Source of the DNA: Candidatus Zhuqueibacterota bacterium
GTDB lineage: Bacteria > SM23-31 > B21-G16
Direction: 5' to 3'
Assembly: GCA_003644825.1 (NCBI GenBank)
Contig: QNDJ01000015.1
Span: 1-12,398 of the forward strand
DNA: 12,398 nt
How positions within the stretch are numbered: the stretch's first letter is position 1; each line of letters begins with the position of its first letter. Shown piece after piece: positions 1 through 7,623 of this stretch. A program made the translations under genes and the position numbers. The notes under the pieces are model-generated. The model worked only from the letters and a program-made list of their open reading frames with translations. It had not been told where the DNA came from and did not search any database.

Positions 1-356
1 CAATGGTAAGTCATTAAAATGACTAATTTGAAATAATTATAACACAACAAAATAGTCTCTTCAGAGACTTCCAGATTTTCTTAATCCACTACCAGAATTC
101 GATTCTGGTAGTGGTATTCTGGTTATATATAAACAACGAATTACACAGATTAAACGAATTTATGTTTAAAAACCTTACGTACTTTTTAACTATGTGATTT
201 AAGTTATAATAATCAAATCTCAAGCTGGAAGCTTGAGTTACACTGATCCATAATCAATTTGATATTTATATGTCGCTCCTACAGTGCTCTTTTGTTCCTT
301 ACCATTTTTGCTACAAACATTTCGCCCCTAACGGGGCTTAAGAAAAACAAATAATT
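1..356. repeat. Composite palindromic repeat, copy A
   Basis: Direct repeat partner of 655-1016; it may extend left of the window. Inverted repeats in order: 9-24 (agtcatt/aatgact), 54-69 (agtctct/agagact), 86-114 (13-bp stem with a 3-nt tcg loop and an internal GAATTC), 219-237 (ctcaagct/agcttgag, loop gga) and 324-337 (gcccc/ggggc). No gene is visible on either strand. This is the style of short palindromic repeats mobilised by REP-type transposases, but no transposase is in the window. Confidence 0.9.
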
Positions 357-654
357 CTGTTGATTACTTTTAATATGTAGAGATGTTATCTATACCTTCT
401 CTATTAATTTTATAATGATTATTGTTATCAAAAAAATTGCTTCCACCCTTAAAGATTCGCAATGACAGGTATAGTTTTAACCGAGAGCTCCGATAGGAGC
501 GGTATGTCTGTAGAATAAATATTTAAAAAGATATTTAGCTCCGATAGGAGCGGTATGGAATGTTAAAAAATCAGACATGGAGGCGCCCGAACTATGGAGA
601 TTTTATATAATTATCATTTCCGCACCAGAATCGAATTCTGGTGCTGGAATAAGC
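354..654. repeat. Spacer with the same hairpin families in the opposite orientation
   Basis: No gene is seen in this stretch between repeat copies A and B. It holds a weak attgc/gcaat inverted repeat (436-463), two copies of gctcc-gata-ggagc followed by ggtatg (487-506 and 538-557) and a 10-bp hairpin gcaccagaat/attctggtgc (622-644). Read on the minus strand, the gctcc hairpins match the gcccc/ggggc family of the flanking units, and the 622-644 hairpin shares the 19-nt core accagaattcgattctggt with the large hairpin of the units. The order is that of an inverted, shortened unit. Confidence 0.75.
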
Positions 655-1016
655 TAATGGTAAGTCATTAAAATGACTAATTTGAAATAATTATAACAAC
701 CTAAAACAGTCTCTTCAGAGACTTCCAGAATGTTTTATCCACTACCAGAATTCGATTCTGGTAGTGGTATTATGGTAGCATAAATAATTAACAAACAACG
801 AATTACACAAATTTAGCGAATTTATGTTAAAAAAACTTGGGCACTTATTAACTATGTGGTTGCAGTTATAATAATAAAATCTCAAGCTGGAAGCTTGAGT
901 TACAATGTTCTATAATCAATTTGATATTTATATATCGCTTCTACAGAGCTCTATTATTCTTTACCATTTTGCTACAGGCATTTCGCCCCTATCGGGGCTG
1001 AAAGGAACAAATAATT
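655..1016. repeat. Composite palindromic repeat, copy B
   Basis: About 360 bp matching 1-356 in direct orientation, roughly 85% identical by eye. It contains in order five inverted repeats: agtcatt/aatgact (663-678), agtctct/agagact (708-723), ccactaccagaat/attctggtagtgg (739-767), ctcaagct/agcttgag (881-899) and gcccc/ggggc (985-998). The hairpins are the same as in copy A, with one loop base changed, while the linkers carry most substitutions and small indels. No convincing open reading frame is present. Confidence 0.9.
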
Positions 1017-1040
1017 AATTAAATTTCTCTAATTGCATAT

Positions 1041-1062
1041 AAAAACAGTCTCTTCAGAGACT
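1041..1062 (-). terminator. Candidate terminator of the che operon, formed by a repeat hairpin
   Basis: In the operon direction the RNA would read AGUCUC-UGAA-GAGACU followed by GUUUUUAU, a 6 to 7-bp stem with a tight loop and a run of five U. It lies about 96 bp after the stop of the last gene. The same hairpin recurs at 54-69 and 708-723 with shorter U-runs. The structure is seen directly; terminator activity is inferred. Confidence 0.5.
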
Positions 1063-1150
1063 TCCTGAATGTTTTATCCACTACCAGAATTCGATTCTGG
1101 TAGTGATATTCTGGTATTATACAAAAAACTAATTACACCAATTCACCTGG
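1041..1150. repeat. Truncated third copy of the composite repeat
   Basis: It starts within the unit at the agtctcttcagagact hairpin (1047-1062), continues through the 12-bp hairpin ccactaccagaat / attctggtagtg (1078-1105) and fades in the stretch aattacacc. It lacks the first small hairpin and everything after the second large one, and ends a few bases from the stop codon of the hybrid kinase (1158-1160). The right boundary is approximate. Confidence 0.8.
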
Positions 1151-1157
1151 ATTACAA

Positions 1158-3095
1158 TTATAAAGAGAGAATATCCCTTATTTTTCTGGAGATATCCACC
1201 ATAGAATATGGTTTTGACAGGAAACCAATTCCCTTACTTGAGTTTGAACCAAAAGTCTCGGTTGAATAACCGCTTGAAAATAAAACCTTAACTTCGGGGT
1301 TTATTTCCTTAAGAAAATAAAAAGCTTCCTCACCATTTAATTCAGGCATAACCAGGTCCATTATTACGAGGTCAATTTCCTTGCTTTTCTTTTTATAAAT
1401 TTCTATAGCTTCTTTACCATTAGAAGCAAGAAGAACATTATACTTCAGTTTAATTAACATTTCTTTAATAACATCTCTGAGGTATTCTTCATCATCTACG
1501 ACAAGAATAGTGCCAGTACCTTTATAACTTTCCTCTACTTTCTCTTTTTTGATGATTTTCGCTGGTTCTAACATTGCAGGCAAAAAAATTGTAACTTCTG
1601 TGCCTTTTCCTTCCTCACTTTCAACAAAAATGTAACCATTATGTTCTTTAATGATTCCATAAACCATTGATAATCCCAGACCAGTTCCTTTTCCATCTTC
1701 TTTCGTTGTAAAAAAGGGTTCAAAGATTCTGTCTATGTTCTTTTTACTTATTCCGCAACCAGTATCTTTTATGATAACTTTAACATAGTGCCCTGGATTC
1801 ATTTCAAAATAATTTTCATTTATCAAAACATTACTGCATACTATTTCTATTTTTCCTTTATCTTTTATTGAATCTTTAGCATTAACAAGAAGGTTCATTA
1901 TAATCTGTTCTAATTGAGCCCAGTTGCCCTTAATAGTCCATAAATCTGGTTCATATTTTTTGATTATTTTAATTCTTTTATCAATAGTTTTAGATATTAT
2001 AGCTATAACTTCATCAATAACAAATGATAAATTAATATTTTCCTGTTTAATTGTTTTTTTCCCTTTTCTTGCGAAATTTAACAACTTCTGGGTCAGGTCA
2101 GCAGCTCTCTTAGAGATTTCCTCCATAGTACTCAAAACAGAATAAGTTTTTTCATCATCTTTAAATTTAAGTTTTAGAAGTGAAATATTCCCTATTATTC
2201 CACCGAGTATATTATTAAAATCGTGAGCAATTCCTCCTGCCAGAATTCCAATACTTCCCATCCTTTGAGCTTGATATAAACTTCTCTGCAGAGTTTTTTG
2301 TTCTGAAATATCACTTATAACAATAATTGTACCGATACTTTTTTCTTCTTTTTTCCCTGAAGAAATACAAAAATTAACCGGGAATTCAGAACCATCTTTT
2401 TTTATTCCCTTTAACTCCTCCGTATGAAAATCTTTATTATTCAGGATATTCTGATAATAATTAAAATCTATTTGTTCATTATTTTTAGGAATAACAACAA
2501 TATCCTGTATTTTTAGTTTTTTAACTACCTCATAATCACTATAACCGAAAAGATTTTCTCCACCCTTACTCCAGAAGGTTATTTTTCCTTTCAGGTCAGT
2601 TGTAATAACAGCAATGTTCGGGATTCCATCGAACACTTCTCTTAAAAAGTCTCTCGACTTTTTCAGTTCTCTTAATATTTTTTTCAACTCATTACTGAAT
2701 TTCACATAATCAGTAATATCTTCAATAATAATTGCAATTCCATCAATTTTTTCTTCGTTATTGTATATCGGTGTCAGGGTTATTTTCTGTTGCATATTAT
2801 TGCCATAAACATTGAAATTATGAGATTTATTTTGAAAAGGAAAAAAACATTCATCGGGTCGGGAGTGCAACTGAACAATTCGACCTGTTTCAAAGACGTA
2901 ATCAAACTTTTTTCTTAAACTTCTTTTTCTGATTTCTGGAAAAACATCAAAAATGTTTTTTCCTTTTACATTTTCCGGTTTTAATCCACTTGTAATACTG
3001 AGCCACTTATTCCATACAGTTATTTTATAGTCAGTATCTATAGCCAGTATACCAGAATTCAAGGAATCTACTAATTCTTCAGCTATTTGTCCCAT
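1158..3095 (-). CDS. PAS-PAS hybrid sensor histidine kinase with C-terminal receiver
   Basis: A 645-residue soluble sensor kinase; no membrane segment is visible. PAS domain 1 covers about 6-130 and PAS domain 2 about 148-268, the latter with ITTDLKGKITFWSKGGENLFGY and a PAC-like end (KDGSEFPVNFCIS ... GTIIVISDISEQK). The phosphoacceptor H291 lies in AGGIAHDFNNILGG (286-299). The ATPase follows, with N405 (NLLVNAKDS), DTGCGIS (444-450), FEPFFTTK (458-465) and GKGTGLGLS (468-476). A receiver occupies about 528-645, with D533/D534/D535, phosphorylation site D580 (VIMDLVMPE) and K628 (LSKPY). There is no Hpt or DNA-binding domain, so phosphate would have to pass to another protein. The ATG is 16 bp after cheB with no visible Shine-Dalgarno sequence, only an A-rich leader, so translation may depend on coupling. 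The stop codon abuts the palindromic repeat region. Confidence 0.95.
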   Translation of the reverse strand: MGQIAEELVDSLNSGILAIDTDYKITVWNKWLSITSGLKPENVKGKNIFDVFPEIRKRSLRKKFDYVFETGRIVQLHSRPDECFFPFQNKSHNFNVYGNNMQQKITLTPIYNNEEKIDGIAIIIEDITDYVKFSNELKKILRELKKSRDFLREVFDGIPNIAVITTDLKGKITFWSKGGENLFGYSDYEVVKKLKIQDIVVIPKNNEQIDFNYYQNILNNKDFHTEELKGIKKDGSEFPVNFCISSGKKEEKSIGTIIVISDISEQKTLQRSLYQAQRMGSIGILAGGIAHDFNNILGGIIGNISLLKLKFKDDEKTYSVLSTMEEISKRAADLTQKLLNFARKGKKTIKQENINLSFVIDEVIAIISKTIDKRIKIIKKYEPDLWTIKGNWAQLEQIIMNLLVNAKDSIKDKGKIEIVCSNVLINENYFEMNPGHYVKVIIKDTGCGISKKNIDRIFEPFFTTKEDGKGTGLGLSMVYGIIKEHNGYIFVESEEGKGTEVTIFLPAMLEPAKIIKKEKVEESYKGTGTILVVDDEEYLRDVIKEMLIKLKYNVLLASNGKEAIEIYKKKSKEIDLVIMDLVMPELNGEEAFYFLKEINPEVKVLFSSGYSTETFGSNSSKGIGFLSKPYSMVDISRKIRDILSL

Positions 3096-3111
3096 TATTT
3101 TATTTTTTGAT

Positions 3112-4176
<1,065 letters not shown>

Positions 4177-4232
4177 TTATAACACTGTTTACTCTTGCAG
4201 GAATTACTAAAAATTTTTAATACTTTATTTTT

Positions 4233-4706
4233 TTAATTAGAATATAATATAACCTGAACGGCGACTCTATTTTCATCAAAAGAAAATTCTGTAGTGTAAG
4301 TAGAAGACCCGGGGTCTATAACCAGATTAAAATCTTTAAAACCAGTCGTTTCAGGAAGCCCTTGTTTTAGTACTAAACCTCCCTTTGATAGATCTGTAAG
4401 TATATTTCCAGCAACAATATTCGTTAGTTCATTAAAACCATCTTCTATTTCCAGACCTTCATCTTCATCTTCAACACCCAGGAAGTCATTTAACATATTA
4501 TTAACTATATCTTCACTGCAATAAAGAAGAACAATACCTCTACAATCACCTTCGAATGATATTTTTCCAACCCAGTAATACTCATTTTCTAAGGTTAATC
4601 CTTTCACCCTCGATTCTTCAGACAGGTCCATAAATAAATATTTCTCAAATACATCCTTACAGGCATTGTTTATTGCTTCAAAGATTCTTTCTTCTGATAT
4701 TTTCAT
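4233..4706 (-). CDS. cheX: CheX-like CheY-P phosphatase
   Basis: CheX and CheC proteins hydrolyse the aspartyl phosphate of CheY. This 157-residue protein has one copy of the family active-site pattern D/S-x3-E-x2-N-x21-P: D89, E93, N96 (DGFNELTN) and P118. E93 and N96 are the predicted catalytic residues. The rest of the chain has the alternating strand and helix pattern of the family, including KISFEGDCRGIVLLYCSE (48-65) and a C-terminal strand pair (134-156). Only one active-site helix is visible, which fits CheX better than CheC (normally two). The gene lies between cheY and cheB, and no cheZ or cheC is present in the window, so it is the likely signal-termination enzyme. The ATG has a weak Shine-Dalgarno site (AAGAGA). 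Confidence 0.85.
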   Translation of the reverse strand: MKISEERIFEAINNACKDVFEKYLFMDLSEESRVKGLTLENEYYWVGKISFEGDCRGIVLLYCSEDIVNNMLNDFLGVEDEDEGLEIEDGFNELTNIVAGNILTDLSKGGLVLKQGLPETTGFKDFNLVIDPGSSTYTTEFSFDENRVAVQVILYSN

Positions 4707-4796
4707 AATGGTTCTCTTCTTTCTTTATTTTACATTCACTTTTTTAATGATTACGGTGAACTTTCCTGCATTTTTACCAGAATTTTTTGTTGATTT

Positions 4797-5210
4797 CTAA
4801 AAATCGAATTCTCCGTCATCTCTGTCAACGGTTTCAGGTTCCCCTATAATATCAGTCAGGGTCTTTTTTATTGCTTCAGGAGTAAAAGGTTTTTTGATAT
4901 AACCACCTGCTCCATAAGAAAATGCTTCTTCAACCTTTAAATCACTTCCTTCTGTTGTAATCATTACTACAGGTATATTTTTATGCAGTTCGTTACTTTT
5001 GATATTTTTGAGGAATTCAATACCATTCATTTCCGGCATATTTATATCGATTAGTACCAAATCAATCCAGTTTTTTGATAGAATCTCAAGCCCTTCTTTT
5101 CCATTTGATGCTTCATAGAAATTTTTAACCTGAAACCCGGATAGCCTGATAGTCTTTTTTATCAGTGCCCTCATTGTTGATGAATCATCAGTTATAAGAA
5201 TATTATACAA
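4797..5210 (-). CDS. cheY: CheY-type single-domain response regulator
   Basis: CheY takes phosphate from CheA and diffuses to the output machinery. The 137-residue protein is one receiver domain with all key residues: acidic pocket D8/D9, phosphorylation site D55 in LVLIDINMPEMNG (51-63), the switch threonine in MITTEGS (83-89) and the conserved lysine K107 in KKPF. There is no DNA-binding or enzymatic output domain. After the receiver there is an acidic tail (about 123-137, ending in DRDDGEFDF) longer than in enteric CheY. It begins with TTG. Upstream is the HDOD gene (16 bp) and downstream the CheX-like phosphatase gene (90 bp), its likely dephosphorylating partner. The output target cannot be told from this window. 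Confidence 0.93.
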   Translation of the reverse strand: MYNILITDDSSTMRALIKKTIRLSGFQVKNFYEASNGKEGLEILSKNWIDLVLIDINMPEMNGIEFLKNIKSNELHKNIPVVMITTEGSDLKVEEAFSYGAGGYIKKPFTPEAIKKTLTDIIGEPETVDRDDGEFDF

Positions 5211-5218
5211 TTTTAATA

Positions 5219-5223
5219 CTCCC
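5219..5223 (-). promoter_or_regulatory. Ribosome binding site supporting a TTG start for cheY
   Basis: The minus strand reads GGGAG, eight bases, then TTG at 5210. The next in-frame methionine is residue 13, past the acidic pair D8/D9 needed by a receiver, so the TTG start is effectively forced. The site fills the 16-bp gap after the HDOD gene. Confidence 0.75.
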
Positions 5224-5226
5224 TGT

Positions 5227-6078
5227 TTATATTGAAAGAAAATTTTCGATACTTTCTATTTTATCCACCAGTTGAATTAAAATTTGCTGGATATCTAACC
5301 TCGATAATCTATAGTTAGAGAGCTCCTCTAAATTTATTTTATATTGAAGTCCATCAATTCCTGCACCTATTCCCAATACCATACTTGTATAATCTGCCAG
5401 TTGAACAAGAGACGCTAAATTTCTATCGATTTGTGCTTTTTCAGGTTCATGGTGGTAATGGACTGCATCTATAATTATATCCGGGAAATTCCATCTTTCC
5501 AGTAATTCAGCACCCACTTCACCGTGATGATACCCAAAAACTTCTTTTTCAATTTCATTAAAAGGTTTGCAGTTATCTTCTAACTTTTTCTTCAGAACAA
5601 GGTTTTTTTCTTTAACAAAACTATCAAGAATTATCTTACCAATATCTTTAAGAAGAGTTGAAGTGAAGAGCAAGCTTGTATCATCATAACCTATTTTCTG
5701 GGCTAACAACTCGGAAGCAAAAGCACTGGTGATTGAATTTTTCCACAACTCGCCTCTTTTGAGCATATATCCTTCCTGAGAACTGTCAAAATATCTGGAA
5801 CTACATACGGAAATTGCTAAATTAGTCAGAGTATTTCTCCCGAGTAAAATTACTGCCCTGTTTACAGAGGTTATTTTTTTTCTGAAACCATATACAGGTG
5901 AATTGCATAGTTTTAATATTCTTGCAGTTAAAAGAGAATCCAGACTGATAACTTTAACAACATCTTCTGTTTTATAATCAGGTTTATTTAATAGCTCTAA
6001 AAGCTTGTAAACTACATCCGGAAAAGGCGGAAACTTCTTTATTTTATCAACAATATCAGAAATATACATAATACACAC
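5227..6078 (-). CDS. HDOD-domain signalling protein
   Basis: HDOD domains are relatives of HD phosphohydrolases, usually without the catalytic metal ligands, and occur in regulatory proteins tied to two-component, c-di-GMP or chemotaxis pathways. The 283-residue product is essentially one HDOD domain: KKFPPFPDVVYKLLELL (14-30), the block around LDSLLTARILKLCNSPVYG (46-64), NRAVILLGRNTL (73-84), and LLKDIGKII (142-150), where the usual HD histidine is replaced by K144. HHGEVGAELLERW (184-196) and HYHHEPEKA (207-215) follow. Loss of the HD pair argues against classical phosphodiesterase activity. The GTG at 6078 and the ATG at 6069 are both possible starts; the ATG gives the more usual N-terminus, while the weak upstream GGA is better placed for the GTG. 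It overlaps the end of cheD and precedes cheY by 16 bp. Its exact role is not known from sequence. Confidence 0.9.
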   Translation of the reverse strand: MCIMYISDIVDKIKKFPPFPDVVYKLLELLNKPDYKTEDVVKVISLDSLLTARILKLCNSPVYGFRKKITSVNRAVILLGRNTLTNLAISVCSSRYFDSSQEGYMLKRGELWKNSITSAFASELLAQKIGYDDTSLLFTSTLLKDIGKIILDSFVKEKNLVLKKKLEDNCKPFNEIEKEVFGYHHGEVGAELLERWNFPDIIIDAVHYHHEPEKAQIDRNLASLVQLADYTSMVLGIGAGIDGLQYKINLEELSNYRLSRLDIQQILIQLVDKIESIENFLSI

Positions 6079-6554
6079 TTTTCTTTTCCGGGGGAGTTTA
6101 TTATTAAAGTTCCATCATTAATAAAAAGATACATAGTTCTACTTAAAGTTCCTCCAACCGCTTCAGCATCTATCAGAACATTATTTTTCCAGAATATTTT
6201 CCTCAGAACAAGATAATTTCTCTTACCAACATCAAATACCTTATTATCATCCAGAATAGAAGCACCTCCCGCAACTTTTACTATCAGGTTATACTTTTTC
6301 GCCCCATATTCATAGACCTTTTTAAACAGACGAGGGATTCCTGTATCAGCAAACATATAAGGGTTTTTTATTGCTTTTTGTGGATTCACTCTGGAATCCG
6401 GAAGCATATAATGTAAAATACCACCAACTTTTACTATCGGGTCATAAACCGCAACACCAATGCAGGAACCAAGAGCAAGAGTAGAAATTTCTGCATTAAT
6501 ATCATTCGAGATTTTCATATCTCCCACACCCACTATAATCTTTCTTCGTGTCAA
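6039..6554 (-). CDS. cheD: CheD receptor glutamine deamidase
   Basis: CheD deamidates selected receptor glutamines to glutamates and in many bacteria is also controlled by a CheC-type phosphatase. The 171-residue product carries the family core: LALGSCIGVAVYDP (27-40), GGILHYMLPDS (44-54) and KVAGGASI (93-100). The putative catalytic triad T25, C31, H48 keeps the 6- and 17-residue spacing I recall for Thermotoga CheD (T21, C27, H44), so the enzyme should be active. The start is TTG with a GAGGAG site. The C-terminal end after NSPGKEK is an unusual hydrophobic run (CVLCIFLILLIK) that lies in the overlap with the next gene; it may be a late frame extension and not a functional membrane anchor. 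It overlaps the HDOD gene by up to 40 bp, suggesting translational coupling. Confidence 0.93.
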   Translation of the reverse strand: MTRRKIIVGVGDMKISNDINAEISTLALGSCIGVAVYDPIVKVGGILHYMLPDSRVNPQKAIKNPYMFADTGIPRLFKKVYEYGAKKYNLIVKVAGGASILDDNKVFDVGKRNYLVLRKIFWKNNVLIDAEAVGGTLSRTMYLFINDGTLIINSPGKEKCVLCIFLILLIK

Positions 6555-6559
6555 AATAT

Positions 6560-6565
6560 CTCCTC
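6560..6565 (-). promoter_or_regulatory. Ribosome binding site supporting a TTG start for cheD
   Basis: The minus strand reads GAGGAG, five bases (ATATT), then TTG at 6554. The nearest in-frame ATG is 12 codons further in and would remove the conserved IIVGVGDMKIS strand of CheD, so the TTG is preferred. Confidence 0.8.
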
Positions 6566-6604
6566 AATAGTATCTTCAATGAAACACTCAAAAAACAAAT
6601 CTAT

Positions 6605-7414
6605 CTAAACTTTTTTATACACGGATGGCATAATGTACTTAAAATTATGCTTTATTCCTGTAAGGCTCTCTGACATCCCTATAAAGAGGTATCCATTATA
6701 ATCAAGGCAATCATAAAGACGTTTAATTAGATTTTCTTTTGTTTTTTTATCAAAGTAAATCATAACGTTTCTGCAAAAAATGAAATCAAGTTTATTCCTG
6801 AAAGGAAAAGGTTGCATTAAATTAAGCCATCTGAAAATGACAATATTTTTAAGTTTTCTATCTACTTCTACCTGTCCATTGTTTACAATGAAATACTTTT
6901 GAATTTTATTTTTTGGTAAAAAACTTACACTTTCATACGGATATATACCCTTAGTAGCAGTGTTCAATACATCATAAGACAGGTCTGTTCCCAGGATTTT
7001 TATTTTCCAGGCGTCTGGATTTTTCAAACTCTCAAGAACTGTAATAGCAATTGAATAAACCTCCTCACCTGATGAGCAGCCCGCACTCCAGCACCTCAAG
7101 GTATAATCATTTTTTCTATTTTCGAGTTCCTTTATAGCAACTGAGGATAAAAATTTAAAATGCTTTTCTTCTCTGAAAAAGCTGGTCTTATTGGTTGAGA
7201 TAGAATTCAGTAAAAGGGTCAGGTATCTTCCACTTTTATCATTTTTCACTTTCTCATAGAGTTCTTTATAGTCTTTTAATTTTTCTCTTCGAAGAATCTT
7301 TGCGATTCTTGCCTGAAGGAGTTCTTTTTTACCATTGTGAATATTTATCCCGCTCTTCTCGTATATTAAATCACTGAACAATTTAAAATATTTCTCAGAG
7401 ACCGTATAGTTCAT
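6605..7414 (-). CDS. cheR: CheR receptor glutamate methyltransferase
   Basis: CheR transfers methyl groups from S-adenosylmethionine to glutamates on the receptor helices, the adaptation step opposed by CheB. The 269-residue protein has the usual order: a small helical N-terminal domain (about 1-70) with the STNKTSFFRE motif at 73-82, then a Rossmann methyltransferase domain with the SAM loop WSAGCSSGEE (109-118), GTDLS (142-146), FCRNVMIYF (213-221) and FIGMSES (244-250). The beta-subdomain loop (about 174-194, KYFIVNNGQVEVDRK) looks short next to enteric CheR, a trait I recall for pentapeptide-independent enzymes. There is no TPR extension. The ATG at 7414 has a moderate upstream site (AAAGGA). 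It lies 209 bp after the receptor gene and 50 bp before cheD. Confidence 0.96.
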   Translation of the reverse strand: MNYTVSEKYFKLFSDLIYEKSGINIHNGKKELLQARIAKILRREKLKDYKELYEKVKNDKSGRYLTLLLNSISTNKTSFFREEKHFKFLSSVAIKELENRKNDYTLRCWSAGCSSGEEVYSIAITVLESLKNPDAWKIKILGTDLSYDVLNTATKGIYPYESVSFLPKNKIQKYFIVNNGQVEVDRKLKNIVIFRWLNLMQPFPFRNKLDFIFCRNVMIYFDKKTKENLIKRLYDCLDYNGYLFIGMSESLTGIKHNFKYIMPSVYKKV

Positions 7415-7495
7415 AGCCTTTTCCTTTCGGTGTTTAATTCAATTCACCCACAATAAAAAATTATCAATTCTGTTTGTTATATTTGCTAATTAAAT

Positions 7496-7537
7496 GGTCA
7501 GGCACCACTGCTATAATATATGCGAGGATGCCTGACC
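7496..7537. repeat. Hairpin in the receptor-cheR gap
   Basis: Arms ggtcaggca (7496-7504) and tgcctgacc (7529-7537) pair perfectly over 9 bp, enclosing 24 nt that can form a small weaker inner stem (gc...gc at 7509-7522). There is no U-tract on the minus-strand side. The layout (outer 9-bp stem, unpaired step, inner stem, in a gap of just over 200 bp) is like that of the hairpin at 10112-10162. It may be an RNA stability or attenuation element between receptor and adaptation genes, or a small palindromic insert. Confidence 0.6.
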
Positions 7538-7623
7538 TGCACCTGGAGCTATTTTTTCAAAACCTGACAAAATTGCATTAAATTTCAATTTTTTTCCATT
7601 TCCATTTATAATACCATCTTTAA

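Noticed and set aside
560-660. Possible tRNA or small structured RNA around ggaggcgcccgaac
   Set aside because: No cloverleaf can be drawn; there are no matching acceptor arms or T-loop in correct spacing.
1-1157. CRISPR array
   Set aside because: The repeats are about 360 bp long with hairpins of different families and no regular 25-40 bp repeat/spacer periodicity; no cas gene is present.
1069-1269. Plus-strand 66-codon open frame starting in the repeat region
   Set aside because: It begins inside the truncated repeat copy and runs antisense into the hybrid kinase gene. There is no Shine-Dalgarno site and the peptide translates a palindrome.
4707-4796. Regulatory site in the cheY-cheX gap
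   Set aside because: It is only an A/T-rich 90-bp spacer. I found no convincing inverted repeat or promoter in it.
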